A DNA stretch of 64,000 nucleotides from Acinetobacter geminorum (GTDB taxonomy: Bacteria > Pseudomonadota > Gammaproteobacteria > Pseudomonadales > Moraxellaceae). The translations under genes were made by a program, and so were the position numbers. The DNA is taken from assembly GCF_013009345.1 (NCBI RefSeq), contig NZ_JABELE010000001.1, forward strand, positions 1 to 64,000, read 5' to 3'. The notes under the pieces are model-generated. The model was given only the letters and a program-made list of their open reading frames with translations. It did not search any database and was not told the origin of the DNA. This document shows positions 34,179 to 42,653 of this stretch, in pieces. The first letter of the stretch is position 1, and the number at the start of each line of letters is the position of its first letter.

Positions 34179-35218
34179 ATACGGTGATGAAACAAGCTTT
34201 AGTAATAACTACATTCAGTGCAGCAGTAATATCGACTGGATGCGGTAAATCTAAGCCAGAGCCAAAATCAAAAACAGAAAAAGTTGAGGTAGTTTCGGAT
34301 TGGAGTTGTACACACCCTGAGAATTTAAATCAGATTCAAACTTCTTTGAAAAAAGAATATTTGAAGCAAATTGAGCGTAGCTTAAGACAAAGTCAATATC
34401 AGGTTGATGCAGATATTCTTAATAAAATTAATCAAGGTTTGAAGTTTGAAATTAAAAATATCCGCACTTTACCATTAGAAGACGAAAGCCAAAAAAATAC
34501 ACAATTAAGTTGTGAAAGCCAATTGGTCATTACACTGCCGAAAGGTTTACAAAAACGTGCGGAAAAAGCATATATTGAAGAGCTGCGTCATTCTGATAAA
34601 GAATCGGATACGCTCAATGACTATTTTTCAGATAATGAATCATCTTTGACTCTTGAAAATGACCAATTGAAAGGTGGCTTTTTCTATAACATCACAAAAA
34701 CAGATAAAGAGGGTTTGGTGTTTGACTTGTCAACTCAAAATAGTGTGATTGAAGGATTGGTTTTTGTTGCCACTAAAGCTGTGCAATATGCAGCCTATGT
34801 TAAAGAAAATGAGTTGATTGAAGAAAATATTGAAGAAAATCAGCAATTATCTGAACAAAATAATGAAGAGCAAACAGCTTTGGCTCAGGAAGCCATGGAT
34901 GTTCGTAAAAAAGAATTGGATAGTGACAAAGCGAAGCAAGTTGAACGCTTAAATCAGACTTGGGACAAATTGAGTGCTGAGAAAAAAACTCAATTTAAAC
35001 AAGATCAATCAGATTGGTTTAAAAAACGTGATGTTGAATGTAAGGTACTGGCACAAAAGACTGTAGATGAAATTCCTGAAAAAGACTTAGAAACTTACCA
35101 AAAGCAATCCGATTATTGGACTGCTGACATGCGTAAGCAAAACCAAGAGATGCAATATACACAGTGCTTTACTCAAAAAACGATAGAGCGAACGGTTTAT
35201 TTAAATAATTTAAATTAA
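34175..35218 (+). CDS. Lipoprotein with C-terminal LprI/DUF1311-like domain
   Basis: 347 residues from ATG 34175; an in-frame ATG at 34187 is a shorter option. Lipobox STGC follows a short hydrophobic stretch (ALVITTFSAAVI), so it is a lipoprotein. Two cysteine pairs mark the N-terminal domain (SDWSCTHPE and QLSCESQ). A glutamate/glutamine-rich linker (about residues 205-245) leads to the C-terminal part, where WDKLSAEKKTQFKQDQSDWF, KRDVECKVLAQ and QYTQCFTQKTIERTVYL follow the W-x-C-x-C-R pattern of LprI-like lysozyme inhibitors. The function is inferred from that similarity. A peptidoglycan-hydrolase-like gene lies downstream. Confidence 0.72.
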   Translation: MNTVMKQALVITTFSAAVISTGCGKSKPEPKSKTEKVEVVSDWSCTHPENLNQIQTSLKKEYLKQIERSLRQSQYQVDADILNKINQGLKFEIKNIRTLPLEDESQKNTQLSCESQLVITLPKGLQKRAEKAYIEELRHSDKESDTLNDYFSDNESSLTLENDQLKGGFFYNITKTDKEGLVFDLSTQNSVIEGLVFVATKAVQYAAYVKENELIEENIEENQQLSEQNNEEQTALAQEAMDVRKKELDSDKAKQVERLNQTWDKLSAEKKTQFKQDQSDWFKKRDVECKVLAQKTVDEIPEKDLETYQKQSDYWTADMRKQNQEMQYTQCFTQKTIERTVYLNNLN

Positions 35219-35526
35219 TCCTAAAACTCTTTATAAATGCTTGGTCAGTCGTATTGAAAGGAATGCGATTGACCAATTACGGGTAAATACTCTACTTTTG
35301 CAAGTAGGGGCTTAAGCTCAGTAATTGAATTTCATTTGTAATGTATATTTATACAAATATTAAAGCGCCCGAAAGGGCCTTTTTTATGGCATAAAGCATC
35401 CAATAACTTTTGTGATCTATTTCACGGTGCTGGCAATTTGTTACAACTATTAAAAGCCAATAGCCAATTTTGATTCTACAATGGCGCGGTTTTTTCGAAG
35501 ACTGGTCAGCGGAAGTAGGTTTTAAA
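35219..35526 (+). other. Intergenic region with hairpins, weak terminator and candidate promoter
   Basis: Three elements are visible: TTGGTCAGTCG (35241-35251) with CGATTGACCAA (35266-35276), an 11-base inverted repeat with one mismatch; a weak terminator at 35361-35386, four GC pairs around GAAA then a T run; and TACAAT (about 35476-35481) followed by GGCGCGG, a plausible promoter for the next gene. A 14-codon open frame (35480-35524) ends two bases before that gene's ATG; it is probably not translated from its own start. Confidence 0.5.
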
Positions 35527-36057
35527 ATGGCTCATGCTCATCACGCAGCTCATGCACATGTTCATCATATCGAAGAGAGAAAAGAAGACAGTTCTCAAGG
35601 CGATTTAAAAACAAAAGTGATGTTAAGACAAGCCGCTTCGACGACTGAAAAATCTAAACGATCTAGAACTAAAAATCATAAAACTAAAGACCAAAATATT
35701 AATTTGCATAAGTTCTCCAGTAAGCTCGAAAGTATCTCTGCCAACCATAGTAAAGAGAAATGCGCCAAAAATATTCGCATTGCTCTACAAGCGGCTGGAG
35801 CAGATGTGTCAAAGCATCCTGTAGCTGCTTCTGATTGGGGGCAAACGCTAGAAAAGAATGGTTATAAGAAAATTAAACCTGCTTTTAACCGTCCACAAGA
35901 AGGTGACATTTACATTATTGAGCGAACAAGTGGTCACACTTATGGTCATATTGCAGGTTATACAGGCAATGGTTGGTTCTCGGATTTCCGTCAAAAAAGC
36001 TATGCGGTGTATAAAGAAAAAGATGTTAAATATAGTTACTACCGTCTAGATTCTTAA
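35527..36057 (+). CDS. Leaderless CHAP/NlpC-like putative amidase with His-rich N terminus
   Basis: 176 residues from ATG 35527, set by GTAGG 7 bases upstream. No signal peptide. The N terminus is MAHAHHAAHAHVHHIEE, an unusual histidine-rich stretch, then a basic serine-rich linker. The C-terminal about 100 residues look like a papain-fold peptidoglycan amidase: a candidate catalytic cysteine in KEKCAKNIRIALQAAGAD, the DWGQTLEKNGY helix, GDIYIIERTSGHTYGHIAGYTG with the candidate histidine, and GWFSDFRQ. This cysteine-histidine arrangement is as in CHAP and type VI amidase effectors. Fold call is by motif only. With no export signal it could be a secretion-system cargo. Confidence 0.65.
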   Translation: MAHAHHAAHAHVHHIEERKEDSSQGDLKTKVMLRQAASTTEKSKRSRTKNHKTKDQNINLHKFSSKLESISANHSKEKCAKNIRIALQAAGADVSKHPVAASDWGQTLEKNGYKKIKPAFNRPQEGDIYIIERTSGHTYGHIAGYTGNGWFSDFRQKSYAVYKEKDVKYSYYRLDS

Positions 36058-36181
36058 GCGAGTACGACACAATCTGTCGGATCATATCTAAATCTATTTC
36101 CAAATTTATGTTCTGGCACAGTAAAGCACTTGAAAAGTAGGGGTGAAAACATCACATTAGGTATTCAGTATTAAGCCATGC

Positions 36182-37990
36182 ATGCCAATAGTGAATCAAA
36201 ACGCTCGTCCTCATATTGAAAAAATTTTAGCCAACATGACCCAGCTTCCAGGTGTTTATAAAATGCTAGGTAAGGAGGGTGAATTGTTATATGTCGGCAA
36301 AGCAAAAAATCTAAAAAATCGGGTGTCGAGTTATTTTGTTAAAACGATTGAGCATCCTAAAACACAAGCTTTAGTTGCGCGAATTTATGATATTGAAACT
36401 TTGGTTACTCGTTCAGAAACTGAAGCTTTACTCTTAGAACAAAACTTAATTAAGCAACACCGCCCGCCTTATAACATTATGCTGCGGGACGATAAGTCTT
36501 ATGTCTATATTTTTGTTTCGGCTGATAAGCCTTATCCTCGACTTGCCAGTGGGCGTGGTAAAGGTAAGCACCAAATTGGTAAGTTTTTTGGCCCGTACCC
36601 AAGTGCCTATAGTGCACGTGATACATTACTGGTTTTGCAAAAACTTTTTAATGTGCGTCAGTGCGAAAATAGTTATTTTTCACAGCGCAAGCGTCCATGT
36701 TTGCAATATCAAATCAAGCGATGTTCAGCCCCTTGTGTAGGTCTGATTTCACCCGAAGATTATAAAGAAGACGTTAATAATAGTATTCGCTTTTTGCAAG
36801 GTGATACCAAAGAGCTTAATCAAGAGCTTATTGCCAAAATGGAACAAGCAGCGGCTGAGCTTGAATTTGAAAAAGCTGTTTTTTACCGTGATCGATTGTC
36901 TTTACTGCGTGAAGTTCAAGCGCAACAAGCCGTGTTTAAAGTCAAAGGCGAAGCGGATATTCTGGCAATTGCATACCAGGCAGGTGTGACATGCGTGCAA
37001 ATTATGTATGTACGCAACGGGCGAATGCTGGGTGGAAAAAGTTATTTCCCAGACATGCTCGGTGATGATCTTGGGCAAATGCTCAGTGACTTTATGGCGA
37101 ATTTTTACTTTCAGGTTGCAGATGAAGTTCCCAATGAGCTTATCGTAAATATTGCTTTGCCTGACTGTAAAGAATTAGAAGAAGCGTTGGCACAGCAGTT
37201 TGGCAAAAAAGTTCAGATTAAGAGTAATGTTCGAGAAACTCGTGCCGAGTGGCTCGAGTTAGCTGAAATGAACGTTCAACATGCCATTAAAGGACAGTTG
37301 AGTAATCATTTAGAACTTAATGAGCGTTTCCATCAGTTAGAGCAGGTGATTGGAAGACCCGTCGATCGCATCGAATGTTTTGATATTAGCCATACCATGG
37401 GGGAAGCTCCAATTGCCTCATGTGTTGTGTTTGATCAAGGGGGTGCTCGTAAGCGTGACTATCGCCAATTTGCGATTCAAGACATTACAGCAGGCGATGA
37501 TTATGCTGCTATGCGTCAAGCCTTAACACGACGTTATAAAAAGGCCATATTGCCTGATTTGCTGTTGATTGATGGTGGTAAAGGCCAACTCCATATGGCA
37601 ATGGAAGTCATGCAAGAGCTTGGGCTGGACGCTTTTATGGTAGGTGTATCTAAAGGTGAAGGGCGTAAACCCGGACTTGAAACCCTGCATTTTACCGATG
37701 GCACAAAAATCCAGTTACCGGAAGACCATAAGGCATTGCATTTAATTCAGCAGGTGCGTGATGAGGCCCATCGCTTCGCAATTACTAAACACCGAGCTAA
37801 ACGTGATAAACGCCGAAGTACCTCAGTTTTAGAAGCAATTCCAGGGTTGGGTCCAAAGCGCCGTCGAGATTTATTAAGTCATTTTGGTGGGATCCAAGGT
37901 GTTTTAAAAGCATCTGAAAAAGAGCTTACTCTTGTGCCCGGTTTTGGTGAAATGATGGCAAGAACGATTTATAAAATTCTGCATGAATAA
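36182..37990 (+). CDS. uvrC: UvrABC excinuclease subunit C
   Basis: 602 residues. UvrC makes the two cuts around bulky DNA lesions after UvrA/UvrB loading. The GIY-YIG domain opens PGVYKMLGKEGELLYVGKAKNLKNRV; the Cys-rich QCENSYFSQRKRPCLQYQIKRCSAPC follows; the UvrB-binding UVR motif is at about residues 205-240; the RNase H-like C-terminal nuclease has FDISHTMGEAPIASCVVF, RDYRQFAI and LLIDGGKGQL; and a helix-hairpin-helix pair ends the protein (AIPGLGPKRRRDLLSHFGG). Several in-frame starts exist nearby, so the N-terminal end is uncertain by a few residues. Confidence 0.97.
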   Translation: MPIVNQNARPHIEKILANMTQLPGVYKMLGKEGELLYVGKAKNLKNRVSSYFVKTIEHPKTQALVARIYDIETLVTRSETEALLLEQNLIKQHRPPYNIMLRDDKSYVYIFVSADKPYPRLASGRGKGKHQIGKFFGPYPSAYSARDTLLVLQKLFNVRQCENSYFSQRKRPCLQYQIKRCSAPCVGLISPEDYKEDVNNSIRFLQGDTKELNQELIAKMEQAAAELEFEKAVFYRDRLSLLREVQAQQAVFKVKGEADILAIAYQAGVTCVQIMYVRNGRMLGGKSYFPDMLGDDLGQMLSDFMANFYFQVADEVPNELIVNIALPDCKELEEALAQQFGKKVQIKSNVRETRAEWLELAEMNVQHAIKGQLSNHLELNERFHQLEQVIGRPVDRIECFDISHTMGEAPIASCVVFDQGGARKRDYRQFAIQDITAGDDYAAMRQALTRRYKKAILPDLLLIDGGKGQLHMAMEVMQELGLDAFMVGVSKGEGRKPGLETLHFTDGTKIQLPEDHKALHLIQQVRDEAHRFAITKHRAKRDKRRSTSVLEAIPGLGPKRRRDLLSHFGGIQGVLKASEKELTLVPGFGEMMARTIYKILHE

Positions 37991-38111
37991 AGATAGGTTT
38001 CTATGCTGAGTGACCAAATAGTTAGTATATAAGTAGAAGAATGATCATTCACATTCCTTTTAAAATGATGAAAGATGTTTCATTAAGAGTCGGAGTGCTT
38101 TAGGGAAGTGA

Positions 38112-38906
38112 ATGTCATTACTGCAATTGTTTGAAGAAATAAAACAAAAGGAATCGATTGAAATACCCGAAGGGTGGCTACAAGGGCGAACTGTTTTTGG
38201 TGGTCTTGTTGCTGGACTACTCATGCAAAAAGCCTGCTGCAATATTCAAGATCTAAATAAAAGATTATTAAGTTGTAGTGTTACTTTCGTGGGCCCTGTA
38301 CAGCAGGGACCTGCTCAATTGACTATTGAAATTTTAAGAGAAGGAAAGTCGGTCACTACACTTGAAACGCGTTTATGGCAAGATGGGGCGGTACAAACGA
38401 TTTTGGTCGCAAGCTTTGGTGTGCCTCGTGCATCGAATATTGAAGTGCGACATGAGCCTATCGTTCCAGTTTATAGGCAACCTGAAGAGTTGCAGCCTAT
38501 TCCTTTTGCTAGACAAATGCCAGAATGCTATCAACATTTTGATGTATGTTGGGCAGAAGGTCATTATCCTGTTACAGGAAGTCAGTATGCTGACTTTGGA
38601 GGATGGTCAAGGTTTAATCCCGATAAGCATGAAAATCGTCAAATGACTTTGCCAGATTTAATTGTTTTGATGGATATTTGGCCGCCTGGTGTATTGCCAA
38701 TGTTTAAGCAAGTTGCTCCTGCAAGCTCTTTAACTTGGCACATTACCTATGTACACCCGTTTCCACATCAATTGTGTGACTGGTTTAAATATAAAGTGGT
38801 AACTGAATATGCAGGTGAAGGTTATTCCACAGAATATGCCCATCTTTGGGACCAAAATGATCATTTAATTGCAATTTTACGGCAAACTGTTACGGTATTT
38901 ACCTAA
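38112..38906 (+). CDS. Acyl-CoA thioesterase-like double-hotdog protein
   Basis: 264 residues, the size of TesB-like thioesterases with two tandem hotdog domains. The first half has GRTVFGGLVAGLLMQKA (compare the F-G-G hotdog helix), SCSVTFVGPVQQGPAQLTIEILREG and QTILVASFGVPR; the second half has ADFGGWSRFNP, LPDLIVLMDIWPPGVLP and the strand SSLTWHITYVHPFP. It likely cleaves acyl-CoA thioesters in the cytoplasm. Starts with a GTG/ATG region; ATG 38112 is the natural choice. Between uvrC and pgsA, it appears to be a single gene. Confidence 0.82.
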   Translation: MSLLQLFEEIKQKESIEIPEGWLQGRTVFGGLVAGLLMQKACCNIQDLNKRLLSCSVTFVGPVQQGPAQLTIEILREGKSVTTLETRLWQDGAVQTILVASFGVPRASNIEVRHEPIVPVYRQPEELQPIPFARQMPECYQHFDVCWAEGHYPVTGSQYADFGGWSRFNPDKHENRQMTLPDLIVLMDIWPPGVLPMFKQVAPASSLTWHITYVHPFPHQLCDWFKYKVVTEYAGEGYSTEYAHLWDQNDHLIAILRQTVTVFT

Positions 38907-39024
38907 ACAGTCCACTTCCTTGATTCATATATTTCGTATAAAGTGGCTGTTACAGATAGATACAATATTGAAGAAAGTATTTTTGTCTGTTACAAGATGC
39001 ATGAAGACTTAATTGGCGGTGTTT

Positions 39025-39612
39025 ATGACCACAGGGCGAATCCTGAATATCCCAAATATCCTAACATTAGCGCGTATTGCGCTTATTCCTGTATTTTTGG
39101 TGATCGCGTATTGGCCGCCTGCAATGGGTATTGGTGAGCATGAAGGAAGTATGAGTCGTCATATTATCTTGACGGCTATTTTTGTGTTTGCTGCTATTAC
39201 CGATTGGTTTGATGGCTATTTGGCACGAACTTTAAACCAAACGTCAGCATTTGGCCGTTTTTTAGATCCAGTTGCAGATAAGCTCATGGTGGCGGCTGCA
39301 CTTATTGTTTTAGTGCAGTGGAATCCAACCATTTCAATGGCTTTTGCAGCAATTGTGATTATTTCACGCGAAATTACAGTTTCTGCTTTGCGGGAATGGA
39401 TGGCAGAACTTGGCGCACGAACTAGTGTGGCAGTATCGACTGTAGGTAAATATAAAACAGCCTTTCAGATGATTGCCATTAGTGTGTTCTTACTCAATTG
39501 GCAGCCTTTAGAAATGCTCGCATATGCTTTGTTATATACAGCAGTCATTTTAACTTTATGGTCAATGTTTATTTATCTTAAAGCAGCTTGGCCTTATTTA
39601 AAGCAACCTTAA
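39025..39612 (+). CDS. pgsA: CDP-diacylglycerol-glycerol-3-phosphate 3-phosphatidyltransferase
   Basis: 195 residues from ATG 39025; a TTG at 39013 would add four residues. It makes phosphatidylglycerophosphate, the committed step to phosphatidylglycerol and cardiolipin, in the inner membrane. The family signature D-G-x2-A-R-x8-G-x3-D-x3-D reads as DWFDGYLARTLNQTSAFGRF followed by LDPVADK. Four or five hydrophobic helices are visible, and RILNIPNILTLARIALIPVF is the typical start. Context after uvrC (with one gene between) is common in gammaproteobacteria. Confidence 0.95.
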   Translation: MTTGRILNIPNILTLARIALIPVFLVIAYWPPAMGIGEHEGSMSRHIILTAIFVFAAITDWFDGYLARTLNQTSAFGRFLDPVADKLMVAAALIVLVQWNPTISMAFAAIVIISREITVSALREWMAELGARTSVAVSTVGKYKTAFQMIAISVFLLNWQPLEMLAYALLYTAVILTLWSMFIYLKAAWPYLKQP

Positions 39613-39632
39613 GTGCTGCATATTGAATGATT

Positions 39633-39664
39633 AAGCCTTTCTACAATGAAAGGCTTTTTTTATT
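39633..39664 (+). terminator. Terminator after pgsA
   Basis: AAGCCTTT (39633-39640) pairs with AAAGGCTT (39649-39656) followed by a T run. Confidence 0.9.
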
Positions 39665-39742
39665 TTTAAAGAGTGCAAGAATCGGGTCGTCATAGGGCTT
39701 TGGCTACTTTAATGTAAGATATAAGTGCTAAGGAGGTGACAC

Positions 39743-40597
39743 ATGCAAATGCTTTCTTCTCGGCAATTTGCTGTAATTGCCACTGTGATTGAATATTTAT
39801 ATGAACATCTAGATCAGCAACCCAGTCTGGACGATGTTGCGAGTCATATGAATTTAAGCTCAAGCTATATTCAACGCCAGTTTCAGGAATGGGTAGGGAT
39901 TAGCCCCAAAAAATTTGTGCAATATATGAGTTTGCAACAGGCCAAATATCATCTGTTGCAACAACGGAGTTTATTGGAAACTGCTTTAAATACGGGTTTA
40001 TCTGGCACAGGACGTTTACACGATCTGTTTATTCAGCTTGAAGGGATGACGCCTGGTGAATATAAACAACAAGGCCAAGGCGTTATTCTTAATTATTCGG
40101 TTGAGACAAGCCCCTTTGGTGAGTTGTTGGTTGTCAGTAGTGAAAAAGGGATATGTTCTATTCGATTTATCGAAACTCACGAGAATATTGAACAACTCAT
40201 TAAGCAGTCCTTTCCAAAGGCTCGATTAAAAAATCAGTCGCCGATTTGGCATCAACAAATTGCAAAGTGGTTTGAACAGGATTTTTCAGAACATTTACAG
40301 CAAAAACTTCCTCTTAATTTGGCTGGAACTCCATTTCAGCTACAAGTATGGGAAACCTTGCTCACCATTCCAGAAGGCCAATTGCGGACTTATCAAGATA
40401 TTGCAGAGCAAATTGGGAAGCCTAAAGCAGTTAGAGCCGTTGCTACAGCAATTGGACAAAATCCGATTGCATATCTGATTCCCTGTCATCGAGTGATCCG
40501 TGCCACAGGGATGGTTGGAGAATATCATTGGCAAAAGGGGCGTAAATTGGCATTGTTAGCTTGGGAGATGTCAAAGCAACATGGAGAAACTGTATGA
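39743..40597 (+). CDS. AraC-HTH plus O6-alkylguanine-DNA methyltransferase (Ada-like, no zinc domain)
   Basis: 284 residues. Residues 15-110 are an AraC-type helix-turn-helix (LDDVASHMNLSSSYIQRQFQ, GISPKKFVQY, GMTPGEYKQ). Residues 116-280 are the methyltransferase domain with the acceptor cysteine C248 in IPCHRVIR and the surrounding GQNPIAYLIP and GEYHWQKGRKLALL. The N-terminal zinc domain that makes Ada a methyl-phosphotriester switch is absent, so it may repair O6-methylguanine without the usual activation route, or sense via its own cysteine. AGGAGG precedes the start. The AlkB gene overlaps its stop by four bases. Confidence 0.92.
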   Translation: MQMLSSRQFAVIATVIEYLYEHLDQQPSLDDVASHMNLSSSYIQRQFQEWVGISPKKFVQYMSLQQAKYHLLQQRSLLETALNTGLSGTGRLHDLFIQLEGMTPGEYKQQGQGVILNYSVETSPFGELLVVSSEKGICSIRFIETHENIEQLIKQSFPKARLKNQSPIWHQQIAKWFEQDFSEHLQQKLPLNLAGTPFQLQVWETLLTIPEGQLRTYQDIAEQIGKPKAVRAVATAIGQNPIAYLIPCHRVIRATGMVGEYHWQKGRKLALLAWEMSKQHGETV

Positions 40598-41205
40598 CTT
40601 TGGATTTATTTTCTCCAGAGCCTTGTGAGAATTTATTACCCTACGATGGTGAAGTTCAGGACTATGGTTGTATTTTAAGCCCAGAAGAAGCTGAACAATA
40701 TTTTGATTATCTTTACCAACACCTCGCATGGAAACATGACGAGGCTAAGTTGTATGGCAAGCACTTTATTACAGCTCGAAAAGTTGCATGGTATGGAGAT
40801 GACTACTATCAATATAAATATTCGGGTGTCGCACGTGATTCTTTGCCTTGGGACAAAGCCCTGGCTAAATTAAAACAACAGGTAGAGCAAATACTTTCAG
40901 AAAAATTTAATTCTTGTTTGGCAAATCTTTATGAAGATGGAACCCAAGGAATGGCTTGGCACAGTGACTCGGATGTATCTTTGGCAAGAACGACAACAAT
41001 CGCTTCTTTAAGCTTTGGTGCTACCCGTAAATTTTCTTTTAGGCATATTCAAAGTAAAGAGAAAGTTGAATTGTGGCTACAGCCAGGCCAACTCATTGTG
41101 ATGCGTGGTGAGACTCAACAATATTGGCAACACCGTTTAAATCGCTCAACAAAGATTTTACAACCACGTATTAATCTTACTTTTCGGCAATTTAAGTTTT
41201 TATAA
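40594..41205 (+). CDS. alkB: AlkB-like 2-oxoglutarate dioxygenase
   Basis: 203 residues from ATG 40594, which overlaps the preceding stop as ATGA; GGAG is 7 bases upstream. AlkB enzymes oxidise 1-methyladenine and 3-methylcytosine in DNA. Iron ligands are H123 and D125 in HSDSD and H180 in YWQHRLNRS, and R192/R198 in QPRINLTFR are the 2-oxoglutarate-binding arginines. NLYEDGTQGMAWHSD and SFGATRKFSFRH match the family. Coupled to an Ada-like gene, so it is part of an alkylation-damage repair operon. The AlkB subfamily cannot be fixed from sequence alone. Confidence 0.92.
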   Translation: MTLDLFSPEPCENLLPYDGEVQDYGCILSPEEAEQYFDYLYQHLAWKHDEAKLYGKHFITARKVAWYGDDYYQYKYSGVARDSLPWDKALAKLKQQVEQILSEKFNSCLANLYEDGTQGMAWHSDSDVSLARTTTIASLSFGATRKFSFRHIQSKEKVELWLQPGQLIVMRGETQQYWQHRLNRSTKILQPRINLTFRQFKFL

Positions 41206-41217
41206 AAATAGGGCAAG

Positions 41218-41245
41218 AAAAAAGCCCATGATGGCAACATGAGCT
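41218..41245 (-). terminator. Terminator, minus strand, of the IclR gene
   Basis: On the minus strand GCTCATG pairs with CATGGGC (one G-T pair) around TTGCCAT, then six T (A run at 41218-41223). About 145 bases beyond the regulator's stop. Confidence 0.75.
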
Positions 41246-41390
41246 TATTCCTCTGAGGGGGATGCTTCTACTGATGAGCTGCTGATGAAAAGAATCATCA
41301 ATAGGAGCTAAAATCATAATATGAGAATATTGTGAGATATTCAATGTTTTAAAGTGTAAGAAAAGTTTAAATTATCATAAGGTGGGGGTT

Positions 41391-42164
41391 TTAGATTTCC
41401 CCTTTTTCAGATAATTCCATAAAACGTTGTTCAATAAGTGCTGCATTTTCTTGCAAAATTTCGATGAGCTTTTCAACATTTAAAAAATCAAAACGATTTT
41501 TAGAGGCAACTAAGGTCAAAGCTAAAGGTACTTCTTTGGTTGAAAATCGGACAGGAACCGCTAGACCTGAAACATTTGGGTCAATCTCACCTTGTGAGAA
41601 ATAGAACCCTTGTTTTTTAATTTTACGCATACGCTGGATAAAGCTTGGTTCATCTTCAGCAAAACCTGATTGTTTTAATTCTTGCTGGTAACGGTGGTAG
41701 TAGTCTTGCATGCGTTGTTTACTTAAATGCGAAACCATTGTTTTTGGAGATGATCCAACGTAAATCGGTCTTGGGCAGCCTCGGCCATATGAAAGTAGCT
41801 CAGTGTCTTTAAATATTTCATGATGTATGTCAATGCAATAGTCATCATTTAAATAGGTAAGCAAACAGCACAGTTCGGTACGTTCTACAATATTTCGCAT
41901 AAACGGTGTGCTGATCTGAACTAATGGATCGGTTGTTCTGGATATATAGTCAAGAACAGCAATTTTTGAGCCTAAGGTATAATCGCCAGAGGTTCCATTA
42001 ATACGCTTTAATAGATCAGCCGATACTAGTTCTTTGAGGTAACGGTAACTCGTTGGTTTGGACAAGCCAAGTTCTTCGCAAATAATATCGACATTAATGA
42101 TTGGACGCGAAACTGAAAATAGATCCAGTACGGTTAAAATTTTGCCAAAACTTGAAATTGCCAT
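41391..42164 (-). CDS. IclR-family transcriptional regulator
   Basis: 257 residues. Winged helix-turn-helix at residues 5-65 (FGKILTVLDLFSVSRPIINV, ELGLSKPTSYRYLKELVSAD) and C-terminal effector-binding GAF-like domain (about residues 75-250) with the IclR pattern GCPRPIYVGSSPKTMVSHLS, RKIKKQGFYFSQGEIDPNVSGLAVPV. IclR proteins respond to aromatic or other small acids. It is divergent from the FUSC/DUF1656/HlyD operon, so it very likely controls it, possibly in response to the exported compound. Confidence 0.93.
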   Translation of the reverse strand: MAISSFGKILTVLDLFSVSRPIINVDIICEELGLSKPTSYRYLKELVSADLLKRINGTSGDYTLGSKIAVLDYISRTTDPLVQISTPFMRNIVERTELCCLLTYLNDDYCIDIHHEIFKDTELLSYGRGCPRPIYVGSSPKTMVSHLSKQRMQDYYHRYQQELKQSGFAEDEPSFIQRMRKIKKQGFYFSQGEIDPNVSGLAVPVRFSTKEVPLALTLVASKNRFDFLNVEKLIEILQENAALIEQRFMELSEKGEI

Positions 42165-42653
42165 AATGTCTTGTTCGTATCCTTTAACAACGAGTCATCT
42201 TTGAGTTTTTATAACAGAAAAAAAGAAGGTTTGTCTCAATTCTAAAATAAATGCCTGATTTGAGTATTTTACTCTGACAAAGAGAAAACTTCTCTTGGCT
42301 TATACATCATATACGATAATTAAAAAATATATCAAATTATCAAATAGAGATATTTTAGTTGACTAAATTGCTTTATTTTGAAAAAATTGCCAAACAAAAT
42401 ATCTAATTGAGAAATTGATCGGTTCCAGATTGATTTCTTGATACCTCTTCTTTCCAAAGCTTGGCCGTTTAAATGGCGCCCAAACTGAAAGCATCTCGGC
42501 CAATCAGGCGAGATGTGGAAAAATCATTGTATTGAAGGATGCTCCTCATATCATTTGCTTTGAGGCAAATGGCAAAGTTGTGTTGTCTTTAGAAAGACAA
42601 TCAAATATTGAAGGGCATGCTCATCAGTTCAAATCTGTATTTGAGATGAGTTC
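42165..42653 (+). promoter_or_regulatory. Structured upstream region of the aae-like operon
   Basis: 489 bases with no gene. A TTTAAAT-GGCGCCC segment at 42468-42481 resembles other promoter -10 regions here. Three perfect stem-loops then follow in the likely 5' leader: CATCTCG/CGAGATG (42492-42498, 42509-42515), CATTTGC/GCAAATG (42552-42558, 42565-42571) and TTGTCTTT/AAAGACAA (42583-42590, 42593-42600). None carries a T run, so they are leader structures or operators for the divergent IclR protein rather than terminators. Confidence 0.55.

Noticed and set aside
35480..35524. A 14-codon leader peptide before the amidase-like gene
   Set aside because: It starts inside the likely -10 box of the promoter and has no ribosome site, so it is probably not translated.
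38943..39137. A 64-codon frame overlapping the start of pgsA
   Set aside because: Mostly out-of-frame pgsA sequence; no ribosome site.
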